Assembly: GCF_001514125.1 (NCBI RefSeq)
Contig: NZ_KQ948556.1
Location: forward strand, 208,352 to 272,351
DNA length: 64,000 bases
Source: Streptomyces longwoodensis
GTDB lineage: Bacteria; Actinomycetota; Actinomycetes; Streptomycetales; Streptomycetaceae
Direction: 5' to 3'
Within the stretch, counting starts at the first letter, position 1, and each line of letters begins with the position of its first letter. The position numbers and the translations under genes were made by a program. The notes below the pieces were generated by a model, which worked only from the letters and a program-made list of their open reading frames with translations, did not search any database and was not told where the DNA came from. Positions 53,965 through 62,870 of the stretch are shown here, one piece after another.

Positions 53965-56786
53965 TGGCCCCGGCCCTGCCCCGGGTAGGCCGCCGTACCG
54001 TGGAGGCCCTGCTCGCCGCGAACGCCAAGGACCTGGGCGAGCGCAGCCTCGTGCTCGTCCACGGCCAGTACGCGCCCGGCGCCCCGCCCCGGTTCACCGT
54101 CACCCTGGACGGCGAGGCGCGGCGCGTCCACGTACGCGACGAAGCCTCCGTCCTCGGCGTCGTCGCCGCCCTGCACGAGCACCGGAGCGCTGCCGCTTCC
54201 TCCGACGTGCTCGTGGTGACCACGGGCGTCGACGACGAGCAGCTCGGATGGGACGTGCGCGGCAGGGCCGTACGGCGCAAGACGCTCACCGTCGAGAACG
54301 CCGAGGTCATCCTCCAGCGCTTCGGCGCTACCGCCCTCGACCCGCGGATGTACCGCGAGCGGTGGCTCCTGGAAGCCTTGGTCGAAGCGGAGCCCGCGGA
54401 AGACGGCTGGCCGCGCGTCGGCGGAGTGCTGACCCGGGACGCGGCCCTGCGCGCCCTGACCGCCGAACGGCTCGGCCTGCGCGCGGTGCACGGCTCCTCG
54501 GGCCAGGACGGGCAGGTCACCCTCGACGCCGACACGCTGCTCGCCTGGTCGCGCACACCCGCTGGACCCCGGCGGTTCGCGGAACTGGGCGCCACAGAGC
54601 GTGGGGAACTGAAGAAGTGGCTCGCGGAGGTTGCCGGCCCGGCTGTCCCCGTTCTGCTGTCCCTCGCCGAGGCCGGACTCGGCCACGATGCCCTGCCGCT
54701 CGGACTGCTCGGCGCCGCACTGCGGGACCCCGCCGCCCAGCCCGACACCGTGCTCGCCCTCGGCGGACTGTTCGGACAGGTCAAGCCCCGACGGTCGGAA
54801 CTCGCCGTGTTCACCGACGCCGTGGAGGGGACCCTCACCCGCTGGATCGCCGACGCCCGGACCAGCCAGGACGCTCGCCGACGCGTCGACGCCGTACTGG
54901 ACCGGGCCGACGAGCTGGCCGACAAGGCGGGCCTCACCCCCGGACTCACCGCGAGCCGTTTCCTCCCCTCCAGCTTCACCGCGCAGCTGCGCCGGACCGT
55001 CGCGGAAGCCCGCCGGTCCGCGGCCGCCGGCGAGGCCGCGCTGGCCGACCTCCTCGGCCACGCCCTGGTCGGCCTGCGCCCGGACCCCGTCCAGGCAGCC
55101 GAGACGGCCGTACGGGTGGCGCGTTGGCTCAGCGGCCCCGAGCCCGCCGTCACCGGCGTGGCCGCCGCCGTGCGGGCCCATGTCTCCGACTGGGGTTGGG
55201 TGGACCGTGCGCTCACCGTGCTGTGGGCGGGCGACCCCGACGGCGACCTGGAGACCGGCCGCGACCTGCGCGCCTTGTACGAACAGGCACGTGAGCGCAG
55301 GCAGCGCCTCGATCAGGGGTGCGCCATAAGGCTCGCCGCCTGGGCGGCGCACGCCACCGCCCAGCACCCCGACGGCTGCCTCGTCATCGAGAACGTGCTG
55401 GACGCCGTCGTACGCCCGCTGACCGGCCAGGCCGCTCCGCTCCTCCTCGTCCTCGACGGCATGAGCAGTGCGGTCGCCGCGCAGCTCGGCGAGGAGGCGG
55501 AACGCGACGGCTGGCGCGAGATCGTGCCGCGCCCGGAGGCAGGCGAGATCCCGGCGCGGCTCGCCGCCGTCTCGATGCTGCCCTCCATCACCCGCGTCAG
55601 CCGTGCCTCCCTGCTGGCCGGTGAAGCGGCGGGCGGCGGCCAGTCGGCCGAGACGAGCGGATTCACCGCCTTCTGGAAACGGCGGCGCAAGGCGGCGGCC
55701 CTCTTCCACAAGGCCGCCATCGGCGGCGAGGCCGGCCACGCGCTCTCTCACGAACTCATGACCGCCCTCGCCTCGGACGCCGTGGTGGGCGTGGTTCTCA
55801 ACACCATCGACGAGGCACTGGACAACGGCCGGCACGGCCGCGGTACCACCTGGTCCCTGGCCGACGTCACGCATCTGCGTGAACTGCTCGCCGCCGCCCG
55901 CAGCTACGGCCGCCCCGTCGTCCTCGTCGCCGACCACGGGCACGTCCTGGAGCGGGGCGGCCGCACCGACGCCCCGACGCCCGCCGTGGACGGGGCTGAG
56001 TCCGCCCGCTGGCGCACCGGCGACGCCGTGGGGGAGGGGGAGATCGCCGTCCACGGCCCGAGGGTGGGCGAGGGCGGGGGAGCGGTGATCCTGCCGTGGC
56101 GCGAGGACATCCGCTACACCGGACGGCGCGCCGGATACCACGGCGGAGCCTCCCTGGCCGAAGTCACCGTCCCGGTGCTCGTCCTGCTGCCAGCCGGGGG
56201 GGAGGCCCCGAAGGACTGGGTGCCGCTGCCGCGCGAGCTGTCCACGCCGGGCTGGTGGCGGACGCACGTCACCGGTGACGTTCTGCAGCCCGCCGCCGTG
56301 CCTGCCGATCAGCCGGCGATGCCCTCGCCCGCGCGACCCACGGCACCCTCCGAGACCGCGCCGGCTGCCGAGGCGCCGCCGTCCGCCCGGACGGAAGCCG
56401 CACCGCCGGTAGCCGGGGCGCTGGGCAGCACGGTGGTGAGCAGCGAGGTGTATGCGGCTCAGAAGGAGTACGTCCGCAAGGCGCCCGAGGCGAAGGTGGT
56501 GGCCGCGGTCATCGACGCGCTCGTCTCGGCGGGCGGGACGATGTCCCCGGCCGCTCTCGCCGCGGCGATCTCCGCGACCGGGCGGGTGCGCCGCAACATC
56601 GAGGGCTTCGTCGCCACGGTGCAGCGGCTGCTGAACGTCGAGGGGTATCCCGTTCTCGGGTTCATCGACGGCGGGCACGCGGTGAAGCTCGACGTGCCGC
56701 TCCTGAGCGAGCAGTTCCTGCCGAAGCAGAACGCGCACGAGACGGACGAGGCCGAAGAAGGACAGCGGGGGGAGGAGAAGGCGTGA
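53964..56786 (+). CDS. pglZ: BREX type 2 alkaline-phosphatase-superfamily protein PglZ
   Basis: A protein of 940 residues from the ATG at 53964. The PglZ domain is in the C-terminal half: LLLVLDGMSS (about Asp496) and VLVADHGHVLERG (about 657) carry metal-binding Asp/His, and GYHGGASLAEVTVPVLVLLP closes the fold. PglZ is the universal BREX component. A Pro/Ala linker (about 770-820) and a small C-terminal winged-helix-like domain follow. It overlaps brxD as GTGA. Confidence 0.96.
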   Translation: MAPALPRVGRRTVEALLAANAKDLGERSLVLVHGQYAPGAPPRFTVTLDGEARRVHVRDEASVLGVVAALHEHRSAAASSDVLVVTTGVDDEQLGWDVRGRAVRRKTLTVENAEVILQRFGATALDPRMYRERWLLEALVEAEPAEDGWPRVGGVLTRDAALRALTAERLGLRAVHGSSGQDGQVTLDADTLLAWSRTPAGPRRFAELGATERGELKKWLAEVAGPAVPVLLSLAEAGLGHDALPLGLLGAALRDPAAQPDTVLALGGLFGQVKPRRSELAVFTDAVEGTLTRWIADARTSQDARRRVDAVLDRADELADKAGLTPGLTASRFLPSSFTAQLRRTVAEARRSAAAGEAALADLLGHALVGLRPDPVQAAETAVRVARWLSGPEPAVTGVAAAVRAHVSDWGWVDRALTVLWAGDPDGDLETGRDLRALYEQARERRQRLDQGCAIRLAAWAAHATAQHPDGCLVIENVLDAVVRPLTGQAAPLLLVLDGMSSAVAAQLGEEAERDGWREIVPRPEAGEIPARLAAVSMLPSITRVSRASLLAGEAAGGGQSAETSGFTAFWKRRRKAAALFHKAAIGGEAGHALSHELMTALASDAVVGVVLNTIDEALDNGRHGRGTTWSLADVTHLRELLAAARSYGRPVVLVADHGHVLERGGRTDAPTPAVDGAESARWRTGDAVGEGEIAVHGPRVGEGGGAVILPWREDIRYTGRRAGYHGGASLAEVTVPVLVLLPAGGEAPKDWVPLPRELSTPGWWRTHVTGDVLQPAAVPADQPAMPSPARPTAPSETAPAAEAPPSARTEAAPPVAGALGSTVVSSEVYAAQKEYVRKAPEAKVVAAVIDALVSAGGTMSPAALAAAISATGRVRRNIEGFVATVQRLLNVEGYPVLGFIDGGHAVKLDVPLLSEQFLPKQNAHETDEAEEGQRGEEKA

Positions 56787-58114
56787 CCGCGCCCGCCTCC
56801 GTGAGCGCGGTCCGCCGCCGCGAGGTCATCGACGCCCTGCGGCGCGGCACGGTCCCGCAGTCCGGCCTCGACCTGTTCGCGGTCGGACTGGACCGTTTCG
56901 AAACCGCTCTGGGCGACGACCTAGCCACCGTCACCCGCGGCGGTGCCGCCTTCCACGCTGTCCGCGGTGACTACGGCTCAGGCAAGACCTTCTTCGCCCG
57001 CTGGCTGGCCGAGCGGGCCAAACGTGCGGGACTCGCCACCGCGGAAGTACAGATTTCCGAGACCGAGACACCGCTGCACCGGCTGGAGACCGTCTACCGC
57101 CGACTCACCGAGCGCCTGGCCACCGCCACCCACCAGCCCAGCGCACTTCGCGCGGTCGTCGACTCGTGGTTCTACACCCTGGAGGAGGAGGTCCTCGACG
57201 GCTCGGAGATCGACGAGGACAACGAGGAAGCCCTCGCCGCGGCCGTGGACACGCTGATGGAACGCCGGCTCGCCGACGTCGCCCGCACCACACCCGCGTT
57301 CGCCGCCGCCCTGCGCGGCTACCGCCGTGCCGTCACCGCCGGGGACGGCGCCACGGCGGAAGCTCTGATCGCCTGGCTCGGCGGCCAGAAGTCCGTGGCC
57401 GCCTCCGCCCGCCGGGCCGCCGGAGTACGCGGAGATCTCGACCACTTCGCCGCGCTCGGCTTCCTCCAGGGACTCCTGACCGTGCTGCGCGACTGCGGCC
57501 ACCCGGGGCTGCTCCTCGTCCTCGACGAGACGGAGACGCTGCAACGCGTCCGCGGCGATGTCCGGGAGAAGGGCCTCAACGCCCTGCGCCAGCTCCTCGA
57601 CGAGATCGACGCCGGACGCTTCCCCGGTCTCTTCCTCGTCATCACCGGCACCCCCGCGTTCTACGACGGCCAGCAGGGCGTCCAGCGGCTCCCGCCTCTG
57701 GCCCAGCGGCTCGCCACTGACTTCACCACAGACGCCCGCTTCGACTCGCCCCGCGCCGTCCAGCTCCGCCTGCCCGGCTTCGACCTCCCGCGCCTGGGGG
57801 AACTCGGCCGCAAGGTGCGGGACCTCTACCGGGGCGCGGCCCGCCACCCCGAGCGGGTCACCGCGCGGGTCGACGACGCCTACGTCGGCGAACTCGCCAC
57901 CGCCGTCACCGGAGGTCTGGGCGGCAACGTCGGCATCGCCCCCCGCGTCTTCCTGCGCAAGCTCGTCGCCGACGTGCTCGACCGTGTCGACGAGTTCGAG
58001 GACTTCGACCCACGCAAGCACTACCAGCTCACCATCTCGGCCCGCGAGTTGACGGACACCGAACGCAACGCCGCCGCCGACCGGGCGGATGACATCGAGC
58101 TGGAACTGCCGTGA
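56783..58114 (+). CDS. brxD: BREX type 2 ATP-binding protein BrxD
   Basis: A protein of 443 residues from a GTG at 56783 inside the pglZ stop. Walker A GDYGSGKTFF (near 62), Walker B LLLVLDETE (near 245), LFLVITGTPAF sensor. BrxD is the small ATPase specific to type 2 (and similar) BREX loci. It overlaps brxHI. Confidence 0.95.
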   Translation: MTAPASVSAVRRREVIDALRRGTVPQSGLDLFAVGLDRFETALGDDLATVTRGGAAFHAVRGDYGSGKTFFARWLAERAKRAGLATAEVQISETETPLHRLETVYRRLTERLATATHQPSALRAVVDSWFYTLEEEVLDGSEIDEDNEEALAAAVDTLMERRLADVARTTPAFAAALRGYRRAVTAGDGATAEALIAWLGGQKSVAASARRAAGVRGDLDHFAALGFLQGLLTVLRDCGHPGLLLVLDETETLQRVRGDVREKGLNALRQLLDEIDAGRFPGLFLVITGTPAFYDGQQGVQRLPPLAQRLATDFTTDARFDSPRAVQLRLPGFDLPRLGELGRKVRDLYRGAARHPERVTARVDDAYVGELATAVTGGLGGNVGIAPRVFLRKLVADVLDRVDEFEDFDPRKHYQLTISARELTDTERNAAADRADDIELELP

Positions 58115-60234
58115 CCACCGCCGGCGGCCTGGAACCGGCGCTGGTCCACCACATCGTAAACACGCTGGGCTGGAAGGACCTGCGCCCGCTCCAGAAGGCC
58201 GCCGTCGCCCCGCTCACCGCGGGAGACGACGCCCTGCTGCTGGCCCCGACGGCCGGCGGCAAGACCGAAGCCGCCTGCTTCCCCCTGCTGTCCCGGATGC
58301 ACGCCCAGGGCTGGTCCGGCACATCGGTGCTGTACGTGTGCCCGCTCAAGGCGCTGCTCAACAACCTGCTGCCGCGCGTGGAGACCTACACCGCTTGGCT
58401 CGGCCGGACCGCGGCCCTGTGGCACGGCGACACACCGGCCGGCGCGCGGCGGCGCATCCTCGCCTCCCGGCCCGACGTGCTGCTCACCACCCCCGAGTCG
58501 CTGGAAGCCATGCTGGTCAGCGTCAACGTCGACCACGCGTCCTTCTTCTCCGGCCTGCGGGCCGTCGTCGTCGATGAGGTCCACGCCTTCGCCGGCGACG
58601 ACCGCGGCTGGCACCTGCTCGCCGTACTGGAGCGCCTGCAGCGGGTCGTGGGCCGCACTGTGCAGCGCGTCGGCCTCTCCGCGACGGTCGGCAACCCGGA
58701 AGCCCTGCTCACGTGGCTCCAGGGATCGGGAGCGGGGCAGCGCCTCGGCCACGTCGTCGCGCCCCACCTGGCCGAGGCACAGCCGATACCGGCTTCCGTG
58801 CCACCCGGTGACATCCAGCTCGACTACGTCGGCTCGCTCGACAACGCGGCCACCGTCATCAGCGCCCTCCACCGGGGCGAGAAGCGGCTCGTCTTCTGCG
58901 AGTCACGGCGCCTGGTCGAGGAACTGGGTGCCAAGCTGCGGGCCAAGGGCGTGACCACGTTCCTCTCGCACGCCTCTCTCTCCCTAGACGAACGCAGACG
59001 CGCGGAGACCGCGTTCGCCGAGGCCCGCGACTGCGTGATCATCGCCACGAGCACGCTGGAACTGGGCATTGACGTTGGTGACCTGGACCGGGTCATCCAG
59101 ATCGACGCGCCCACCTCTGTCGCCTCCTTCTTGCAGCGCCTGGGCCGCACCGGACGCCGCCCCGGCACGACCCGGAACTGCCTCTTCCTCACCCTCGACC
59201 AAGGCGGCCTCCTGGCTGCCGCGGGACTGTTGCTCCAGTGGTCTCGAGGCTGGGTCGAACCGGTCACCGCTCCGCCCGAGCCCCGGCACATCGTCGCCCA
59301 GCAGCTGCTCGCCCTCTGCCTCCAGGAACACCGCGTCGGGAGCCGGCTCTGGCAGGAATGGTGGAACGGCCTGGGACCGTTCGGAGGGTCGGCCGAGCCG
59401 ATCGTCCGCCATCTGGTCGACGCGGGATACCTGGACCAGGAGGGCGGCATGCTGTTCATCGGCCCTGAAGCCGAACGGCGCTTCGGCCACCGCCACTTCA
59501 TGAACCTCACCGCCGTCTTCACGGCACCGCCGCAGTTCACCGTCCTGCAGGGCCGTACCGAGATCGGCCGCACCGACCCCGCCCTGCTCACCGAGCGGGT
59601 CGCCGGCCCCCGCAGGCTCCTCCTCGCCGGCCGCAGCTGGCAGGTCACCTACATCGACTGGCACCGCAAGCGCTGCTTCGTCGAGCCGGTCGACGGCGGC
59701 GGAAAGGCCAAGTGGAGCGGCACCGGTTTCGGCCAGGGCACCTCGTTCGAGGTCACCCGGGCCGTACGCGATGTGCTGCTCGGCACGGACCCGCCCGTCG
59801 CTCTGACTCAACGTGCCACCACGACGCTCAAGGATGCGCGTGAGGTCTTCCTGGAAAAGGTTCACCCGGGCGGCACGTTGATCGTGCGCGACGAATCGGG
59901 ACAACTTCGCTGGTGGACCTGGGCGGGTCACCGGGCGAACGCGACGCTGGCCGCCACGGTGGAGGGGATCGCCGTGCCGGCTCAGCGCATCAACGATCAC
60001 TGGATCCGTCTGCGGGAAGACATCACTCCACCGGTCTGGAAGGAAGTGGTGAGCGAGGCTCCGGACCGGCTTTGCCTCCCCCCTGTCGACGAACGGGCGG
60101 TGCGGGGCCTGAAATTCGGGGACGCGCTGCCGCCGCGGCTGGCAGAGGCGACGCTGTCGGCCCGGCTGGCGGACCTGCATTCCGCTACGGCAGTACTCGG
60201 GGAACCCGTGCGTTTCGTCGCGGTTCATACGTGA
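58111..60234 (+). CDS. brxHI: BREX type 2 Lhr-like helicase BrxHI
   Basis: A protein of 707 residues from a GTG at 58111. Superfamily 2 helicase: Q/I region APTAGGKTEAA (about 46-56), DEVH (about 155), SAT (near 190), helicase C domain with LELGIDVGDLDRVIQIDAP and QRLGRTGRRPG. The C-terminal winged-helix and beta part resembles Lhr proteins. It is the last gene of the pglX-brxHI unit. Confidence 0.95.
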   Translation: MTTAGGLEPALVHHIVNTLGWKDLRPLQKAAVAPLTAGDDALLLAPTAGGKTEAACFPLLSRMHAQGWSGTSVLYVCPLKALLNNLLPRVETYTAWLGRTAALWHGDTPAGARRRILASRPDVLLTTPESLEAMLVSVNVDHASFFSGLRAVVVDEVHAFAGDDRGWHLLAVLERLQRVVGRTVQRVGLSATVGNPEALLTWLQGSGAGQRLGHVVAPHLAEAQPIPASVPPGDIQLDYVGSLDNAATVISALHRGEKRLVFCESRRLVEELGAKLRAKGVTTFLSHASLSLDERRRAETAFAEARDCVIIATSTLELGIDVGDLDRVIQIDAPTSVASFLQRLGRTGRRPGTTRNCLFLTLDQGGLLAAAGLLLQWSRGWVEPVTAPPEPRHIVAQQLLALCLQEHRVGSRLWQEWWNGLGPFGGSAEPIVRHLVDAGYLDQEGGMLFIGPEAERRFGHRHFMNLTAVFTAPPQFTVLQGRTEIGRTDPALLTERVAGPRRLLLAGRSWQVTYIDWHRKRCFVEPVDGGGKAKWSGTGFGQGTSFEVTRAVRDVLLGTDPPVALTQRATTTLKDAREVFLEKVHPGGTLIVRDESGQLRWWTWAGHRANATLAATVEGIAVPAQRINDHWIRLREDITPPVWKEVVSEAPDRLCLPPVDERAVRGLKFGDALPPRLAEATLSARLADLHSATAVLGEPVRFVAVHT

Positions 60235-60926
60235 AGCCTCGACCGTAGCTATGTGCCCCCGAGCTGGGTGTGCTCCCGAACGATCGCAAGCAGCCACCCA
60301 GTCAGTTACGCCAGTGACCGTCGCATCGCCTTGGAGTCGCGCGTACGTCGCCGTCACCTGCGAAGACGCCGTTCATCGCGGAAGCGAAGGCACCTGGGTG
60401 CCCTCATCCGCGAGGGCCCGGGAGACTATCCCACCTGACGTCGGGCCGGACCGGAGCAGCCCCGCTTTAGGAGAGAGGCTGGGTGATCTACGGGCTGAGC
60501 TGCGGCTTCGCCGGCCGAGGGAGTGAGCGGCTACTCGACTGCAGGGCACCGGCGTTGACCGTGACTGACCCCTGCATCTGGCACGGTTGTGGCACGAACC
60601 TCAGCCGATGACAGTCAGCCACGATGGCGGGTGCGCCGACCGATTAGGCGCGCGTGTGCCTCGCTGTACCTCCACTGGCTGCACCACCCTGCCAGTGCCG
60701 TCGCCTAGAGCAAGTCGCGATGGCCAGCACGTGCTGCCAGCGCCTAAGCTCTCAGGTCGGGGAGCGTAACTTCCTTATGCCGCACCATTGCTGACGCTGC
60801 CTCACCCGTGCTAACTTGGTCTAGTACCGAGTATCCGACACGGATGGTGGCAGAACGCTGCCGTTACTGATGTCAGAAGCTCCAGGGCGTGAACATTGTC
60901 AATCTAATATGTGAGTATGAAATCGT
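60235..60926. other. Gene-free stretch after BREX
   Basis: About 690 bp with no supportable gene: short frames only, none with a ribosome site and good codon bias. It contains one member of a direct-repeat pair (60625-60666) and AT-rich DNA just before the structured element at 60927. Confidence 0.5.
60625..60666. repeat. Left copy of an imperfect direct repeat
   Basis: TGGCGGGT (60625-60632), a gap, then the exact 17-mer GCGCGTGTGCCTCGCTG (60650-60666). The same two blocks occur in the same order at 61284-61319, on the other side of the small-protein gene. Confidence 0.75.
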
Positions 60927-60984
60927 AGCCTGATTTCTTTTTGCGCAATACTTGTGTCGCGCAAATTGAAGTCGGGCTTTTTTT
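60927..60984 (+). ncRNA. Intrinsic terminator/attenuator-like RNA structure
   Basis: As RNA, AGCCUGAUUUC pairs with GAAGUCGGGCU (two G:U wobbles), enclosing a second stem UUGCGC / GCGCAA, and is followed directly by seven U residues. This is a classic intrinsic terminator layout, rare in Streptomyces where U tracts are usually missing. It lies 67 bp upstream of the 46-aa gene, so it may be an attenuator in its leader or the end of a short RNA coming from the left. Confidence 0.65.
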
Positions 60985-61051
60985 GTTTCCCGCTACCAGG
61001 AAGGGTAGAGGCTCCGTCCGGTGTCTCTACAGATTGGAGGCAATTAAAAGT

Positions 61052-61192
61052 ATGAGAGACATGTTCAAGGAGATGGGGCGGACGGTTCGGTTTGCCATTG
61101 CCGATGAGCGCCGAACCGCCCGCCTGAAGTCCCTGGTCGTGACGACGGCAATCGTCGTGACCGGGTCCTACCACATCCTCTTCGTCAAGTAA
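61052..61192 (+). CDS. 46-residue single-span membrane protein
   Basis: From an ATG with GGAGG upstream. MRDMFKEMGRTVRFAIADER is a basic amphipathic head, followed by RRTARLKSLVVTTAIVVTGSYHILF with one membrane helix near the C terminus. The gene has its own upstream RNA structure and a perfect downstream terminator, so it is probably a real, separately controlled unit. Toxin-like size, or an anchor peptide; function unknown. Confidence 0.65.
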   Translation: MRDMFKEMGRTVRFAIADERRTARLKSLVVTTAIVVTGSYHILFVK

Positions 61193-61218
61193 CCGCGACC
61201 GGAGGACCTGGCAACACT

Positions 61219-61254
61219 ACGGTGGGCTGTGGCTTTCGCGCTACAGCCCACCGT
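61219..61254 (+). terminator. 12-bp perfect hairpin after the small membrane protein gene
   Basis: ACGGTGGGCTGT / ACAGCCCACCGT encloses a 12-base loop, 27 bp beyond the stop codon. Confidence 0.85.
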
Positions 61255-62072
61255 GTGTGGTCGGAGGCAACCGTGCCAGACAGTGGCGGGTTGACCGTCC
61301 AGGCGCGTGTGCCTCGCTGCACCCCCTACCGGCCTCCACTATGTTGCTAGCGTCGCTAGTGCCGTTGACAGAGCCACGCTCGTTGCCGTCACACCCGTCC
61401 GGCGCTCGATGCGTGACCAACGCCTTACAAGTTCGATCACCGGGCCGTGCGGCCTGCTCCGTGCTCATGACGCTGAGGGTTCCCGGTGCCCCCGTGACTG
61501 TTCGAGTCCGTTGCCGTCCGGGGGCGTTGATGTCATCCGCTGATGTCACTTCGCGGAGCGTCGGCGCGTCGCCAGTCGTCGCAGCCTACGGCGGCGCTGT
61601 CCCGCTGAGCGCTGCTGAGCTCTCACGATGGCAACTGTCTGCGGATCACTGATCAGGTCGTAGTCGTGCATCAGGAGCGCGTCGTCGTCCTCGGCAAGCA
61701 GACACCGCAATGTATCGATGTGACGTTTAGGGCTGGTGAGTAGCCGCTTCGACTCCAGCCAAGCGGCCAGGCCACCGTCGTCTTCTCACACAGAACGACC
61801 GTAGCCAGCCGACCTGGCGTCGTCATGCCAGTTCTCCGGGCTTGGGCATGATGCATCCAGTGTGGCAGATCGACGCGGGGAGCCCAGGCCAGAGCGGGGT
61901 AGGGGTGGTCACCTGTGGGTGCCGACTGTCAGCGTTGGCCGGCCTCGGACGGCCCAGGACATGCAGGGGGAGGTTCTCCGGAGTAGCCACTCCACGTACG
62001 GCCCTAGGGCAAAATGAAGATCCGTCCGCCCTGACACCACCTCCCCCTTGAGGATCCGAGCGCATCGAATAC
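61255..62072. other. Gap with a minus-strand gene remnant
   Basis: No intact gene. On the minus strand, 61546-61787 is open from a stop rather than a start and reads DGGLAAWLESKRLLTSPKRHIDTL.. then DDDALLMHDYDLISDPQTVAIVRAQQRS; this looks like the tail of a regulatory protein cut off at its 5' end. Bases 61855-62072 hold the promoter side of the CBASS genes. Confidence 0.4.
61284..61319. repeat. Right copy of the imperfect direct repeat
   Basis: TGGCGGGT (61284-61291) and GCGCGTGTGCCTCGCTG (61303-61319) repeat the blocks at 60625-60666; the two copies bracket the structured RNA and the small membrane protein gene. Confidence 0.75.
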
Positions 62073-62870
62073 ATGAACGCCACCCTGGAGAGAAGCTTCG
62101 AACTGTTCACGCAACGCATCAGCCTGAACAAGCAGGAGGTTAGCGAAGCGCTGGAGCGAGCCACTGAAATTTGCCGATTCCTTAGGCAGGCGACCCAGAT
62201 TCAGTCATGCAAAATAACTGGCTCAATGGCACACTCGACGGCGATTCGGAAGTATTCCGACGTAGACGTCGCTGCCGTCCTGTATCCACTTTCCCTCACA
62301 GAGAACACCCCTCAATCCATCACAGCAGGGCTTTTGACGCTCCTTACGCGTCGATACCACACGGCTGCAATCTCAGAAAACACGGTTCGCATCAGCTTCA
62401 CCAAAGGGCCGGATGTTGATGTGATTCCGGCCATTCCCGCCAGCAATAAGGCGACCTATACGATCCCGTCGCCCGACCGGAAGGCGTGGCATACCTACGA
62501 CCCGGAAAGACGAAACAAAGAGATCACAGAGAAGACCGCACAACTGGGGGTTGGATTCATTCGACTGATCCGAATTGCGAAATGGTGGAGTGGATGTAAT
62601 GGCCAGCCTCTCGCCTCCTATGAAATCGAAGATGCAGCAAGCGCAGCATTCACTTTCCCTATGCCTCCGACTTCGTTCGCAATAGTCGATTTTTTCGAAC
62701 ACGTCCGGCATCTACCAAAGAAACTTTACGACGACCAAGACGCTACGATCTCATCCGCGCGAGCCATTGCAGAAAAGGCCCTCGAAAGTGAACAGCAGGG
62801 TGACACGCAAAGGGCTCTTTATTACTGGGGGAGTCTGCTAGGTGACCAGTTCCCAAACTTCGTCCCATGA
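62073..62870 (+). CDS. CBASS CD-NTase (SMODS-type nucleotidyltransferase)
   Basis: A protein of 265 residues. The nucleotidyltransferase core is Gly50-Ser51 followed by Asp63-x-Asp65 (KYSDVDVAAVL), with the third acidic position in PDVDVIPAI (Asp114/Asp116). The helical second half includes IRLIRIAKWW, as in SMODS/OAS-like enzymes. It is expected to make a cyclic nucleotide upon phage infection and activate the membrane effector next door. Codon use and GC are clearly lower than in the host core genes, so recent acquisition is likely. The upstream gene end overlaps the effector by 29 bp. Confidence 0.85.
   Translation: MNATLERSFELFTQRISLNKQEVSEALERATEICRFLRQATQIQSCKITGSMAHSTAIRKYSDVDVAAVLYPLSLTENTPQSITAGLLTLLTRRYHTAAISENTVRISFTKGPDVDVIPAIPASNKATYTIPSPDRKAWHTYDPERRNKEITEKTAQLGVGFIRLIRIAKWWSGCNGQPLASYEIEDAASAAFTFPMPPTSFAIVDFFEHVRHLPKKLYDDQDATISSARAIAEKALESEQQGDTQRALYYWGSLLGDQFPNFVP

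Noticed and set aside
51879..56786. A single long frame joining the end of pglY and pglZ
   Set aside because: The first half is out of frame with pglY and low complexity; pglZ has its own ATG overlapping the pglY stop.
61257..61652. A possible 131-aa plus-strand protein
   Set aside because: No ribosome site; composition is unlike host or island genes, and the region has many overlapping weak frames.
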